Source of the DNA: Nemertoderma westbladi
Taxonomy: Eukaryota; Xenacoelomorpha; Nemertodermatida; Nemertodermatidae
Length of the DNA: 64,000 nt
Direction: 5' to 3'
NCBI GenBank assembly: GCA_032718475.1
Contig: JAUCBJ010003548.1
Span: 64,001-128,000, forward strand
The notes beneath the pieces were generated by a model that saw nothing but the letters and a program-made list of their open reading frames with translations, did no database searches and was not told the origin of the DNA. How positions within the stretch are numbered: the stretch's first letter is position 1; the number at the start of each line of letters is the position of its first letter. This document shows, one piece after another, positions 10,124-21,695 of this stretch. The translations under genes were made by a program, and so were the position numbers.

Positions 10124-10849
10124 CTAAAAAAATAAATAATTGTTCAGATATTATGTAGATGTTGTTGATGAGATTCGTCTCCGAACAGAAATCATCATCA
10201 CGTTGATTATAATCTAAAGCGTTGGTATCACGGACGAGGTGAATGACCCCATATGTACTATATGATCGAAACGCAACTGTTTGGCCAGCCAGTAGCTCCG
10301 ACCAATCAGAGACGAGCTACGACCAATCAGTTCGGATCCTGATTCACATTCCGGGGTATTTAAGGCTTTTTCGCCCTCTTCCAGCGGAAGCCCGTTTTTT
10401 TATATTTTAGCGGCATTTTTAACTATAAATAATATTTCTGCAATTTCTGAACCTCCCTTCACTGTTGTACTTAATAATCTTAAATCTAATTGATATAATA
10501 TACTGTGACCTATAGTTCCGGCAGTTCACTTCAGCCCTTAAAAACTGGAAGAAACACATTTGTGTTTTCAGAATACAATGTTGACTTGGTCCTGTATATA
10601 TTTCGTGGTTGTATTGACTTGGTAAAACCACAAATATGTGTTTACACTTTTATGTCACGAGCTGGTCTAACCATTTTAGAAACTACGTTTCGAGTTGGTA
10701 TGAACACAAATCTGTGTTTTAGTAAGTATTGTCTGACTTGGTGAGATGTTTTTTATGAGTTTTGCGTTTTCTTTGGATATTATAATTATTTAGATGTTCA
10801 TGTACAAAAATCGTTCTTTTAAAATAAGGAGAAAATGGTTTTTTTAATT
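10124..10849. repeat. intron with three spaced copies of an ACACAAATNTGTGTT palindrome
   Basis: Near 10550, 10627 and 10697 a short palindrome (aacacaaatctgtgttt type) recurs about every 75 bp next to gacttggt/gagttggt. One more copy sits at ~13460 beside the large palindrome. No coding signal seen in the rest. Confidence 0.5.
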
Positions 10850-11160
10850 GTGGGGCGAGCCACGAAGTGAGCGAAGCCTTAGCATATGGGTGCCATATGC
10901 GAGTTGTCTGTCGTCGTCTGTCGTCGTAAATTTTTGATCGCTAATAACTCGGTTATTCCTTGATGAAATTAAACGAAACTTGGTATGTATGTAGTACGTC
11001 AAAAGTTTAGAAAGAATCTGAAGTTTCGTCAAAAACGAACGAACGCAACGAGGCACAAGAGGGGAGGACGAGTATTGTGTTGAAGACTTCTGTCTAACGG
11101 CAGACAACTCGTTAATGGTACCCATATGCTAAAGGCTTTGCTCACTTCGTGCTGCGCGAA
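10850..11160 (+). mobile_element. GTGGGGCGAGCC-family terminal-inverted-repeat element, full copy (311 bp)
   Basis: Left end gtggggcgagccacgaagtg and right end ...ctcacttcgtgctgcgcgaa form inverted repeats of ~45 bp that include tagcatatggg. The interior is non-coding and holds gtcgtcgtctgtcgtcgt and a segment ending ggtatgtatgtagtacgtc. It is MITE-like; no transposase is present. Confidence 0.75.
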
Positions 11161-11479
11161 GTATTATAGAAGTATTATACATTAAATACAAGATAAACAG
11201 TTTTAATCAGTTAGATAAACAGTTAATCAGAGTCCGAGTTAATGTGGATATCATCTGTCCATAAACTTTTTTCGTATGATAGTTTTCAAAGCAGTCGAGG
11301 AAACATAGTGGCACATTACATCTGAAGCACATGGTAGACACACACTGATATTTAAAAGTAACTATTTATTAACTTAGGCTTAGGAATAAAAGTAGCCATT
11401 TTATTTAAACTCCATATTTCATGAGCAAGTTGCGAAAAATTAATAAATGAGACAGGAGTTAACGGCTATTTTTCATAAT

Positions 11480-11665
11480 ATAATAAATGAGAACTATAAA
11501 TAAATAAATAAAAATAAATTAAAATAGTAAATAAATAAATTAAAATAAATTAAAATAGTAAATAAATAATAATAAATTATAATAATAAATTATAATAATA
11601 AATTATAATAATAAATAAATAATAATAAATTAAAATAATAAATTCATTAATAAATAAGTTTCTCC
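11480..11665. repeat. AT-rich simple repeat (AAATAAAT type)
   Basis: Low-complexity run of aaataaat and aataataaatt blocks. Confidence 0.9.
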
Positions 11666-11999
11666 AATTTGATAACATGAATCGAATGAATACCGGAGTA
11701 GAATAGTTTTCCACGTCATAAAAAGTATCCATCCAAATAAAGATGGTAGTTAAAAGAGTAAAATATAGTTATTTTCTTCCACAGTTGGTCTAGCAATCCG
11801 ATGATACTAAAACGAAGTAACGAAAAACCATTTATATTTAAGTTTATGGGGTTTGGGAATATTGCAACCGAAGTCTTGCGATTCAGTTATTATTATACTG
11901 TGAAGCATACCTGTGGGAAAACCTTGAGGTATCGGAAGAAAGCCCATAAGCAGGGCTATGGTGGCCCATGAGTATCACACAAAATACATATTAAATTAC

Positions 12000-13435
12000 A
12001 ACTTCAGAAAAAAATTCATAAAAAAAATAAAAAAAAATAATAAAAAAATTCATAAAAAAAAATAAATATAATAAAAAAAACTTGAGGTGAAAAATTTATA
12101 AACAAATATAGTAAAATAAATATAATAAAAAAAATTTATAAAAAAACATAGTAAATTAAATATAATAAAAAATAAACAAAAAATAAAAAAAAATAAATAA
12201 AAATAAAAAAAAAATAAAAAAATATAATTAAAAAAATATAAAAATTAAATAAAATATAAAAAATATATAAAAAAAAATATATATAATATAATATAAAAAA
12301 AAATTCATAAAAAAAAAAAATTTAGCAAAAAAAATCACTTGTAAAAAAAATACTGTTTGTTAGTGGCCAATCAGTATCAATCCATAGAAATGTATATAAT
12401 CTTACCAGCCAATCAGTATCACTTCCAATTTCCCCGTAGCCCATCGATTTCAAATTATTTTGATGATTATTTCGAATTATTTGATTTTCGATGTCTGTCT
12501 GTATATCTGTCTGTTAATTTGTCCGTTTTTGTAGAATTATTCAGACACTTATATCTCAGTCGTTCGTGGACGGATTCGGTTGAAACTTTGTAAGATGACT
12601 CTGGGTGATGGTGTGCAAGTCAAGAAATGACCGAAATTCCGAAGTTCGATGTCTGTATGTATGTCTGTCTGTTATTTTGTGTCGAATTATTCAGACATTT
12701 ATAACTCAGTCGTTCACGGACAGATTTGGTTGAAATAAAAAAATTATAAATTGTCATATTAGGTCAAACATTATAATGTATACTAATGAACAACAAAATG
12801 ATAAACAAACAATAAATTCTAATAATGAATTGAAATAATAATTATAAGAAATAGAGCACAGTCAAGTTTTCAGATGATTTTTAGTAACACTAACTATTTA
12901 CTTAAACAATTAGTCGGGATTCCGGTAATCTGTTGGGGTTGTCACTCAATAATTCTTAAGAATAACATACAGACAGACATCGAACTTCGGAAATCCGGTT
13001 ATTTCTTGACTTGCACACCATCGCCCAGAGTCATCTTACAAAGTTTCTACCGAATCCGTCCACGAACGACTGAGATAAAAGCGTCAAAATAATTTGAAAT
13101 CGATGGGCCACGGGGAAATTGGAAGTGATACTGATGGGCTGGTACAGATGATATACATTACTATGGATTGATACTGATGGGCCACTTTTTTTTCTTTTTT
13201 TTTATGATTTTTTTTTATTATATATTTTTATTTTTTTTTCATATTTTTTTTTATAAATTTTTTTTATAATATTTATTTTACTATATTTTTTATAATTTTT
13301 TTTATTATATTTATTTTTTTTTATTAAATTTTTTATTATATTTATTTTTTTTATTAATTTTTTTATTATATTCATTTTTTTTATGAATTTTTTTTATTAT
13401 TTTTTTTATTCAAAAATTTTTTTATTCGATTGTTT
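12000..13435. repeat. 1.4-kb imperfect palindrome / fold-back element
   Basis: The left arm (12000-~12660) runs from an A-rich tract through catcagtatcaatccatag-type sequence to gacagacat. The right arm (~12960-13435) is its reverse complement, ending in a T-rich tract. Both arms share cttccaatttcccc, cccatcgatttcaaat, tcgttcgtggacggattcgg and cttgacttgcacacc. The spacer is ~300 bp. The left arm carries an extra internal copy (12650-12740). No ORF explains it. Confidence 0.85.
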
Positions 13436-13784
13436 CCCACCAGTTCGCCGTACATCACATAAAACACAAATTTGTGTTCCTACCAAGTCGAAACTAAAGT
13501 AAATGAAGACGCAGACCAGTTTAATTGTTAACGGTAGATGTCGAATAAAACACTCCCACTTGCCACCCGACGGAACGCGAGCACACTCTCATCGCCGGTC
13601 CGCACACAGCTGTTTGTGGAACCAGATTTTCTCGCGCAGCTGTTACCAATTAAAGGTTATGAAAGGTCGCCTTGTTTGCGCAGCTCTGCTGCACGCGGAT
13701 TTGACTGGTAGTATTAATATGTAGTTCCTACTTCCACTGGTCCATATGTGCGAAGACCTAGACTGGGACACTAGTGAGCCAATT

Positions 13785-14240
13785 ATTTAGAGCAGCAGTA
13801 CCAGTACTCAGTACTCCTCTATGGGAGTCCATGCTGGACTCTAACTGTTGAGGACATGGCACATTCACAAGAATGCTACGTCGGGGTCACTGTGTCAAGT
13901 GCAATACACACATCTCCAACCAGACACTATAACATTGGAGGTGTCTCACTGGTTCCCCAAGGTTGACAGTTGAACAAAGCCGCCTCCGCTTTGCAGGACA
14001 TTGCTTTCGCTGTGAGGACCAGCATGTGCACAATCTTGTGCTTTGGAAGATGCATGGAGAAAATAAGTATGGTGGCCAGCCCATGGCTTTCTTGAGACGC
14101 TTCTTAAAGGACACTGGCCTTGAAGATGCGGATAATCTCGCGAAAGTCATGGGGGATAGGGAGTTGTGGCGGTGCAACTTTGTTGATAAGACGGCATAGC
14201 ATTCTTAATGCTCGATGCATGGAGCATGCCAATTGTGGTT
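13785..14240 (+). mobile_element. non-LTR retrotransposon 3' fragment
   Basis: Degenerate copy, opposite orientation, of the element at 44396-45095. It retains the protein segment QSRLRFAGHCFRCEDQ, then LVLWKMHGENKYGGQP and DTGLEDADNLAKVMGDRELW, the region after the reverse transcriptase. Frameshifts lie upstream. Confidence 0.8.
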
Positions 14241-14944
14241 TGCTTGGTGGTGGAAAAATATTTTTGTTACGCCAGCATAGGATCTCAATATACAGCTTCA
14301 ATACAGCAGTCCGTTTATAGTATAGGCCCATTGAGAACCGTTGATGATGTTAGCAGAACTAGTTGAGTTTCTGATGTTAAATGCTTATAAAATTTTTCAA
14401 GTGGATTGCAAAAAAATTTTAAAATAAAAAAGTATAACTTTTTTTTTCACTATTCTCGAGGTATTTTATTTACAGAGAGCCAGCGAGGTGATTAGCCGTT
14501 TAACCCCACCCCACCCCTACTTCCCAATGTCAAAAATATTGAATAATTTGGAAACTAACTAAATAATTATTAAAGATACAGTAAATATATATTTGGTTAA
14601 ATAATTTGTATTAGCAATTAATGAGAGCCTAATTAAATATTATATACCGGAATACAATTTATAAGAAATAAATAACACGATAAAGCATCAATGACAATAT
14701 TAATATATATCCTGGAATATATAGTGTCTTTATTCAGGTACACCCCCCCCCCACACAAATTGTCCATAAATCTTAAACGAGCTTATATGCAATTTGAAAC
14801 AGTTACATCTCCCTCCTACTAAGTGGGTAGGGTAAAGAAATTTATTATAAGTAAATTAGTATAGTAAATTATTTAATATTAAAAAAGTAAAAGTACAAAA
14901 AAAGGTAAATTTTCTTCGGCCGCTAGGTCAGGGATTACGCACAA

Positions 14945-15165
14945 AGTCTGACGACTTATTTCCAGTGCGGTCCCCCCAGAACTTTACTCCCCAGAGGAAA
15001 CTCCAGTACTCATTTAGCTACCACTTAAGGATGCAAGGCAGAGATGCGCCCTGGCTAGTCCCTTAAAGCATTCGTGCCGAAACGAAAACTGCCCTGGCCC
15101 ATGTGAGGGGACCTACGGGAGATGTGAATTCAATCCAACCACTACACCACGGTGGAACATCAATA
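14945..15165 (-). mobile_element. tRNA-derived SINE, diverged copy
   Basis: Shares gcattcgtgccgaaacgaaa, ctgccctggcccatg and caaccactacaccacggtgg with the copies at 15323 and 57610. The B-box region is degraded here (ggggacctacggg). Confidence 0.6.
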
Positions 15166-15322
15166 ATTCGATTCGAATTCGATTGATCGATAAATTACTC
15201 GATTGTGTGTCATCGTGGATGATAACCAAACAGTTGCAATTAAATGCAGATAAAACTAAAGTATTACTGGTTGGGACATAAAAACAAACAAGCAAAAAAA
15301 ACTTCAATAAAAATTAAAGAAA

Positions 15323-15445
15323 CTTAAAGCATTCGTGGCGAAACGAAAACTGCCCTGGCTCCCATGCGGGGCAGGGATCGAACCCACGACCTCCAGAGAG
15401 ATGTGAATTAAACGCAACCACTACACTAAGGTGGAACTTAACTTT
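15323..15445 (-). mobile_element. tRNA-derived SINE with intact A and B boxes
   Basis: Read on the - strand, TAGTGTAGTGG (15418-15428) is a good pol III A box and GGTTCGATCCC (15374-15384) a perfect B box, ~35 bp apart as in tRNAs. The body continues into the SINE-specific cagttttcgtttcgccacga. It does not fold into a complete tRNA by eye, so it is called a SINE rather than a tRNA gene. Confidence 0.7.
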
Positions 15446-15477
15446 AAGGGCGAGCCAGTTTATATTTTTATTGTTGT

Positions 15478-15885
15478 CAATCTTTAGCTACAATCTTTTG
15501 AAGTGTCTCCGACGACATTGCACCAGTGACACCGTAAATATTATCCAACTAGTGACTTATTGGTACTCTACTGTTAGAAAGCTGGCCCTGCAAGAATTCC
15601 AAATATGTAACACAATCTGAATTTCGTTGAAAAATAGCCGAATTATGAGCGCTCGAAAGAATTCGCGATAAAGTTTGAAAGAATGGTTTTGCATCGTAGT
15701 CTCTGGTATTTTCAACGAAATTCAGATGATTGTGTAACATATTTGGAATCATTGCATGGCCAGCTTGCCATAAGTACCAACAAATCACTATATCACTATA
15801 CGGTTGAATTATAACTGCTGTTCAACTGGTGCAATATCACTGGAGACACCTTTTTCAACGACCTGTAGCTACAGATTGAAAGAAA
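15478..15885. repeat. ~400-bp inverted repeat (fold-back)
   Basis: The left arm starts ctttagctacaatcttttg, with aagtgtctcc and attgcaccagtg; the right arm holds the reverse complements (ggtgcaatatcactggagac, tgtagctacag). The arms meet near 15690, sharing ccaaatatgt and acgaaattcag. The motif attgcacc is shared with the inverted arms at 39.3-40.0 kb. Confidence 0.75.
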
Positions 15886-16028
15886 AATAAACATTTTCAG
15901 CTGTTTACTAACTAAGGACAAGGGAAGGGAATCTATCTCTGTTTCAAATTTCATGCAATAAAGGCCTACAAATAACAAGGTAAGAGTAAACTAAATGTTA
16001 ATTATAAAACTTCGGAATATTTGGTTGA

Positions 16029-17495
16029 TTAATCAACCCTCGATATGGCTTGTACTTTGTATGCCTTTGGGATCCGTGTGAACCCAGATTGATCGTCTTG
16101 TATGTCGGGAAGTTCACCACTGGCAACCAGATTAAATCGATGGAGTAGATGGCTGCTGAAAATTCTAAACTCCATTTGGGCGAGGCGTTCACCAGCGCAG
16201 ATCCGAGGTCCAACTCCAAACGGAATGAATTCATCTCGCTTTCTTATAGTCGAACCGTCTGCCGATAGGAAATGTTGGGGGAAGAATTCATCGGGTTTCT
16301 CCCACACATTCGGGTCTCTAAGGACGTTCCATAAATTACCGAAAACCCTATCGCTACGATGTATCGAGTAGTTGTTGAATTCTATATCATGGGGAACTCT
16401 ATGAGCAATAGTTGATGGTGCAATAACTCCAAATCTGAGAACCTCTAACAAACAAGCATCGAAATAAGGCATCTTGGAGAAGTCTTCGATGGTAGGAAGT
16501 CTGTCCCTTCCGACGACTTCATCTAATGTTCGCTGACATTTCGTCTGTATGTGTGGATGTGTCACCACGATGAGGATAAACCAGTACAAGGCGCTGGCTG
16601 TTGTTTCGGATCCGGCAAGGAACAGATCTGATATCGAACATTCCAGGTTGATGTCTCTATAGAAACAGGCAGTGTCTGGTTGCCCTAAATCCATCCATTT
16701 CTTCTCCTCTATAATATGGCAATCGATGTAATCTCTCGGCGAATCGTAATCAATGGATTCTCGATGCTCTTTAATAAATTTTCTAAATATTATCAACGTA
16801 TTTTCTCGAAGTTTAAACAGGTTCATATGATCACTGAGGAATATATTTGATAATAATTTTGGAACTCCAAATAAATATGGATTTACCCTGAATTGTTTGT
16901 TTACCATATCAATAAGATGGATAAAAACTTTATCGTCGTAATCGAATCTGTCTGTGAAGACAACGCTGCTGATTACATTGGAGACAGCTCTCCCAACAAT
17001 CTGAAAGGAATCAAATGGCGAGCCATCCAGTTTTTCGATGCAATCATTCATCATACCAGCCTCTTCTATAACTCGCTCTTCGAAACTTTTCTTCCCGAGG
17101 TAGAATTGTCGCAACACCGACATGAATAACTTCCGTTGATGCATCCAAACTTTACCACTCGATGCGATAATACCATCACGGGTTACTACCTGAAACCGAT
17201 CCGAGAATTCGCTGCTTTTATCAACAAATGCTTGTCGCATGACATTAAACGAATTCAGTATAACAATGTCGTGGAATCCAGGAACACGTAAGGATATGAT
17301 CCCGGAATTCAATTGTTTGCCCCACTTCGCTCATGTAACTGATCTATTGAGATTGCGAGAGTTCCACAGGGTGAGAATATTCCCAATAATCGGTAAACCG
17401 GGTGGTGATGGGGGTCTAACGCGTTTAGAACGATTCAACATAACATATATAACGACAATAGAAACAATAAATATCGTTATGCTCATGAAATCCAT
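16029..17495 (-). pseudogene. cytochrome P450, CYP2-like, intronless, with in-frame TGA at codon 55
   Basis: A 488-codon frame from the ATG at 17495 to the TAA at 16029, the usual length for a microsomal P450. It shows an N-terminal anchor (MDFMSITIFIVSIVVIYVM), the proline-rich hinge RPPSPPGLPIIGN, helix-C WMHQR (W~117), I-helix AGSETT (~294-299), ExxR EVLR (~351-354) and heme loop FGVGPRICAG (Cys ~433). All catalytic signatures are intact. The only lesion visible is TGA at 17331-17333, between SVT and AKWGKQ, where related enzymes have a sense codon. Options are a young pseudogene, an allele, a base error or readthrough. Substrate unknown. It is nested in the large LDLa intron, same strand. 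Confidence 0.88.
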
Positions 17496-17640
17496 AACTC
17501 GTTATGGTGTTTATAGAAGTCCTGGTCTAAATATTTTTTGAGTTATTTTCCACAATAAATGTTTTGCTTTTAATTAGAAATTATACCTATTCTAAAATTC
17601 TGAACAGTACCGGTACATAATATGGACCCCAAAACAAAAC

Positions 17641-18937
17641 TCACAAAAAGGTATCTGTGTAGTAAGCTGTTAATCAAGTCACTGCCGGGGCTGGGGGGGT
17701 TTCATTAGATACAGGAGTAGTAGGTTTGGCTGATGGCTGGACCTAAGGGGGGGGGGGGGCAAGTCATACATAAATAACAAAGACTCATCAGCGAACGGTT
17801 ATGGTATGATTACAGGAGTGGCAGCCTAAACCGCCCTACGGGCAGGTAATTCCACAAAGCTACGGGGATACATAACAGTTTAAATTTTGGTTTGGGCCTA
17901 GCCATGGCATAGGCACAGGACTAAACTATTGATAAAACAAAATTTTATACTGTAGGCCTACTACTATTAATATTAATCAGGTATCAATTTAATGTGCAGA
18001 AAATTTGTAGTGGTTACACAATACTGGAATATTCAGTTATGTCGGGTCTTTTTCCAAGAAATTCGACAATCCAATTCAATCTTTAATCAATGCAAAGAAA
18101 GGCATTACTAATAACGTTAGATAAGTTGGATTAAACAAATATCATAGGCTAAAGAACGATTTAACACATTCGCGCCGGACGAGGCCCAGTTATGAGATAC
18201 AAATTAAAATTGAGCTACTGTATCACAAAATCAGTATTTGAAACACACCGCCAATCAATCAAAGAAAGGGGGACAGTACGTGTTCAGCCCTTTTAATCTG
18301 CACCCCCCCCCCCCCCCCCCCCCCCCCTCCCTTCCTACCAACCAATACATAACCGCGACATTATAAGCCTCGTTGTGCTCGTCGTGTTTTGTATTTAAAT
18401 ATCTTTCCTAAACGCAGACTGACGATCTTTATAACAACCGATGCGTTCGATAGGCGAAGCCAGGTATGGTTTTGGTTTATAGGAATATAGTCTACTCAGT
18501 ACCGGTACTCGTCCTCATGAGCCTGAGTTATAGTGTGGCAATTTAGATGCAGCAGTTGCACCCGACCAGCCGGAAACTCGGAACAATAGGCCTACTGCTT
18601 GTACTATGCCGTCTATGCGGGTCAATTTCAACACCGCCGGATACTGGGTGATGGCAGAGTGAGATTAAAAAACCGGATTAATTCATCCTCGGTTACGGTC
18701 AGTCCAGTTTGCCCATAGCGGCAGCGATACCGAAAGTCGATGTCAACAGACAGAGGCGGCCTTGGTGGTGAGTTCGTCTGTTGTTTCATTTCAATTCCAA
18801 CACTTTTCTGGGCAGCTGGGTAGACTCTGGTAGTGGGTACCTGAACTTAGAATGCCGGTCAGAAATTAATTTTCTTTCATTGCTGACAGGAGCGTGGTCG
18901 TGTGTTGTCGTAGTTCAGTACCGTACCGGTAGTTATG
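17641..18937. other. non-coding, contains a repeat shared with 23.4-24.0 kb
   Basis: 18176-18480 repeats 23395-23960: ggcccagttatgagatacaa, tcaatcaaagaaagggggac, a poly-C run (18301-18328) and gccaggt-gtttataggaata. No coding signal. Confidence 0.7.
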
Positions 18938-18940
18938 TAG

Positions 18941-19321
18941 GGGGCCGTCCAAGTATGACGTCAGCACTTTAGGGGGGGGGGGGGAAGGGGGGTTGGGAAA
19001 ATCTGATGACGTGCTGATGAGGGGAGGGGATGGGATCAGCCAAAATCTGACGTCAGCATGTTCATTTATAGGTGCTAGAAGAGATATAGCAGAAGAGTAA
19101 ATAGCTTGCCTATTTTAATTGTTCGAAGACCCAGAAGGCCCGTAGCACGACCTTCTGTTTCAGTTACCAGTCACCATGTTTCAGTGATTAGGACGCGAAA
19201 AATTTTTTAATCTGATTTAGGGGAGGGGGGGTGTCAACGCCTATCTGATGACATCTGATTTAGGGGAGGGAGGGGGTCAACATTTTGGGGAAAAGTGCAG
19301 ACGTCTTACTTGGACGGCCCC
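18941..19321. mobile_element. MITE with GGGGCCGTCCAAGTA ends, 381 bp
   Basis: The left end ggggccgtccaagtatgacg and right end cgtcttacttggacggcccc are inverted repeats. TAG flanks both sides (18938-18940 and 19322-19324), a 3-bp target-site duplication. The interior is G-rich and contains repeats of gatttaggggagg. Confidence 0.8.
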
Positions 19322-19699
19322 TAGTTGGCGGTTGCTACCGGTCCGGTCAGCCGGTTGTACAGTCTGACAGTAGTAGGACGGTACGGCGCCAACGGACCCT
19401 CTAAACAAACTCAGGACCGCAGTCCGCACTGCAGTGCGAGTGCATGGCTAATTAGGGCCTACAGAATTCAGGAATTACAGAATTAGGCCTGTCCTGGTCC
19501 TGTACCAGTATACGTGATCTATAATCACTGCACCGGTACCGAGGTAATAGTCAGCCAGTACCGTAAAACACCGAATACAGTATGATAGTATTGAGTATTG
19601 TCTGATTCCAGATTCAGGGATTGAGTATAGTACCTGTACAGGCAGACAGGCCACAATGGTATTACTGTAATTTCGTAATTTGCCAGAAACCCAGTTGAT

Positions 19700-19996
19700 T
19701 TAGTCTCCTAGCAACCAGTTGATCTGATGCCAAGCCTAATAATTTTTGGGTAGATAAATTTATTATAACTGTAAGACAGTTACACAGATGCTGCACGAAG
19801 ACCCCACGCAAATTCAACTTGTAAAATTTCTAAACTTTGGCCAGACTACATGTGTACCAAGTTTGGTTAAATTTCATTAACATTTGGCTGAGTTATTAAC
19901 GTTTAAACATTTAACAGATCGACAGAACAACAGACACACCGATTAAGTTAGTGGTACCTGTATGCTAAGCTCGCTTACTTTCGTCGCTCGCCCCAC
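19700..19996 (-). mobile_element. GTGGGGCGAGCC-family element, subfamily 2
   Basis: Reverse complement of 55995-56350; the right boundary ctcgccccac abuts the duplicated P450 start at 19997. It shares ctacccaaaaattatta, tggtaccactaactcaat-type sequence and ccaaacttggtacat. Confidence 0.7.
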
Positions 19997-21487
19997 ATAA
20001 CATATATAACGACAATAGAAGCAATAAATATCGTTATGCTCATGAAATCCATAACTCGTTTTGGTTGTTACAGAAGTTTATATAAGTTAAATATTTTGTT
20101 ATCGCCAAATACTGAATGCCACCATCATGATCTCACACCAAAAAAATTACTGAGCACCAAATATATTTTAAAGGTAGCACCAATTTACATCCCCCAATAT
20201 TGAATATCTCTCTCACCAAAAACAATTATTCATCCCCCAAAACAATAATTTATCCCCAAAAACAATTATTCCTACCCCAAAAGCAATTATTCAATCTCCC
20301 TAAAATAATTATTTGTCAACCAAAAACAATTCTTCCAGCACCAAATATTTTATGGAAAATTTATTTATACAAATTCATTCTTTATTTCCATAAATCAAAC
20401 AAAATGTTTGATCATATTATACCGACGATCCTCAGGTGAGTACAAAACAAAGACCCAATTAAAAAACCTGCTTAATCTTGTAACATGTGTTAACTTTCGT
20501 TTATTGTTTTGGTTCCCCCAATACGCCTCTGTAACCTGCTCCATTACTAACCTGATTCTTTAAATAGCAGGGACCTAACGCTCTATGGGACCTAACGCTC
20601 TTTGTGCCTTTACTCGACTTTACCTCTTTGTTTTGTACACAACGGGCAGTAAAGTCTTGGGTCTTTGCTCTTTGTTTTATACTCACGACCCGACGATCCT
20701 CGTACCAATAGTCTGTAACTAAGAGTCTGCTTATTTTGGTAGAATATTTGATTATTTTGGGGGAATAAGCATTTATTTTGAGGGATTATGTATTTATTTT
20801 GGGGGAAATATGTTTTTATTTTGGGGGAATATGTATTTATTTTGGGGGATTATGTATTTATTTTGGAGAAATATGTTTTTATTTTGGGGGAATATGTATT
20901 TATTTTGGGGGATTATGTATTTATTTTGGGGGATTATGTATTTATTTTGGGGGAAAATATATTTATTTTGGGGAATTATGTATTTATCTTAGGGGCAGCA
21001 AATGTATTTCTTTTGGGAAAATTTGCATTTATTTTGGGAAAATTTGTACTTATTTTGGGAAAATTTGTATTTATTTTGGGGGTTTTGTCATTTATTTTGG
21101 TGTGAATAATTGGTTTTGGGGAGCATTCATTTATTTTGGTGTTGAATAATTGTTTTTGGTGTTGAATAATTGTTTTTAGTGTTGAATAATTGTTTTTAGT
21201 GTTGAATAATTGTTTTTGGTGTTAAAAAATTTATTTTGGAGTTTGAATAATTTTTTTTGGGGTCACATTATTATAATTGGTGTAATATAACTTTTTGTTG
21301 GTGAAATATTTTATTTGATTTATTTTGGTATCATATATCAATAGTATTATCAATTATATGTATTATATTATATGTATTATCAATTGGTAGCCTTTTGTCA
21401 TCTTCCACAATAAATATTTTAGAGTTAACTAGAAATTAGACCTATTCTCATAGTATTCTGAACAGTACATAATATGGACCCCAAAAC
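19997..21487 (-). pseudogene. duplicated 5' end of the P450 gene, split by an insertion
   Basis: 19997-20098 and ~21402-21487 match 17438-17640: start codon, first 19 codons and ~140 bp upstream. The encoded anchor differs only at V11 to A in the first 19 codons. Coding sequence stops abruptly at the transposon boundary at 19996, and ~1.3 kb of fold-back sequence (20100-21400) splits the upstream part. No further P450 sequence follows. Confidence 0.85.
20130..21330. repeat. composite fold-back: CCCCAAAA-rich arm and TTTTGGGG-rich arm
   Basis: 20140-20360 consists of ccccaaaaacaattatt-like units; 20740-21310 holds the complementary ttttgggggaatatgtattt and gttgaataattgtttttggt units (~25 and ~20 bp). 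The centre has a second inverted pair (gtgagtacaaaacaaagacc at ~20435 and ggtctttgctctttgtttta at ~20660). The ORFs here (FILGxYVF type) are repeat artefacts. Confidence 0.8.
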
Positions 21488-21695
21488 TCCAGATAGTGGC
21501 GCAAATTTACCGCAAAAAATTATCTTCAGCGCAAATTGACCGCAAATACCATGTGGGTGGACTTGTGTACTTTAGAACCTCCAGCGCAAATACCATGAGT
21601 ATGGTCTTAGTGTACTTTGGACGTTATGGTGTTAATGTTTTTAATGGACATTGGCATAATGAAAGGTCTTGATGTTTTTAATGGATTTATATAGT

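Noticed and set aside
15374-15428. Functional tRNA gene
   Set aside because: Boxes are good but the acceptor and anticodon stems do not close by eye, and the copy continues into a shared SINE body.
16102-17541. + strand ORFs opposite the P450
   Set aside because: Shadow frames of the P450 coding strand.
20778-21149. YVFILG-type membrane protein
   Set aside because: Low-complexity tttattttgggg array, overlapping frames equally open.
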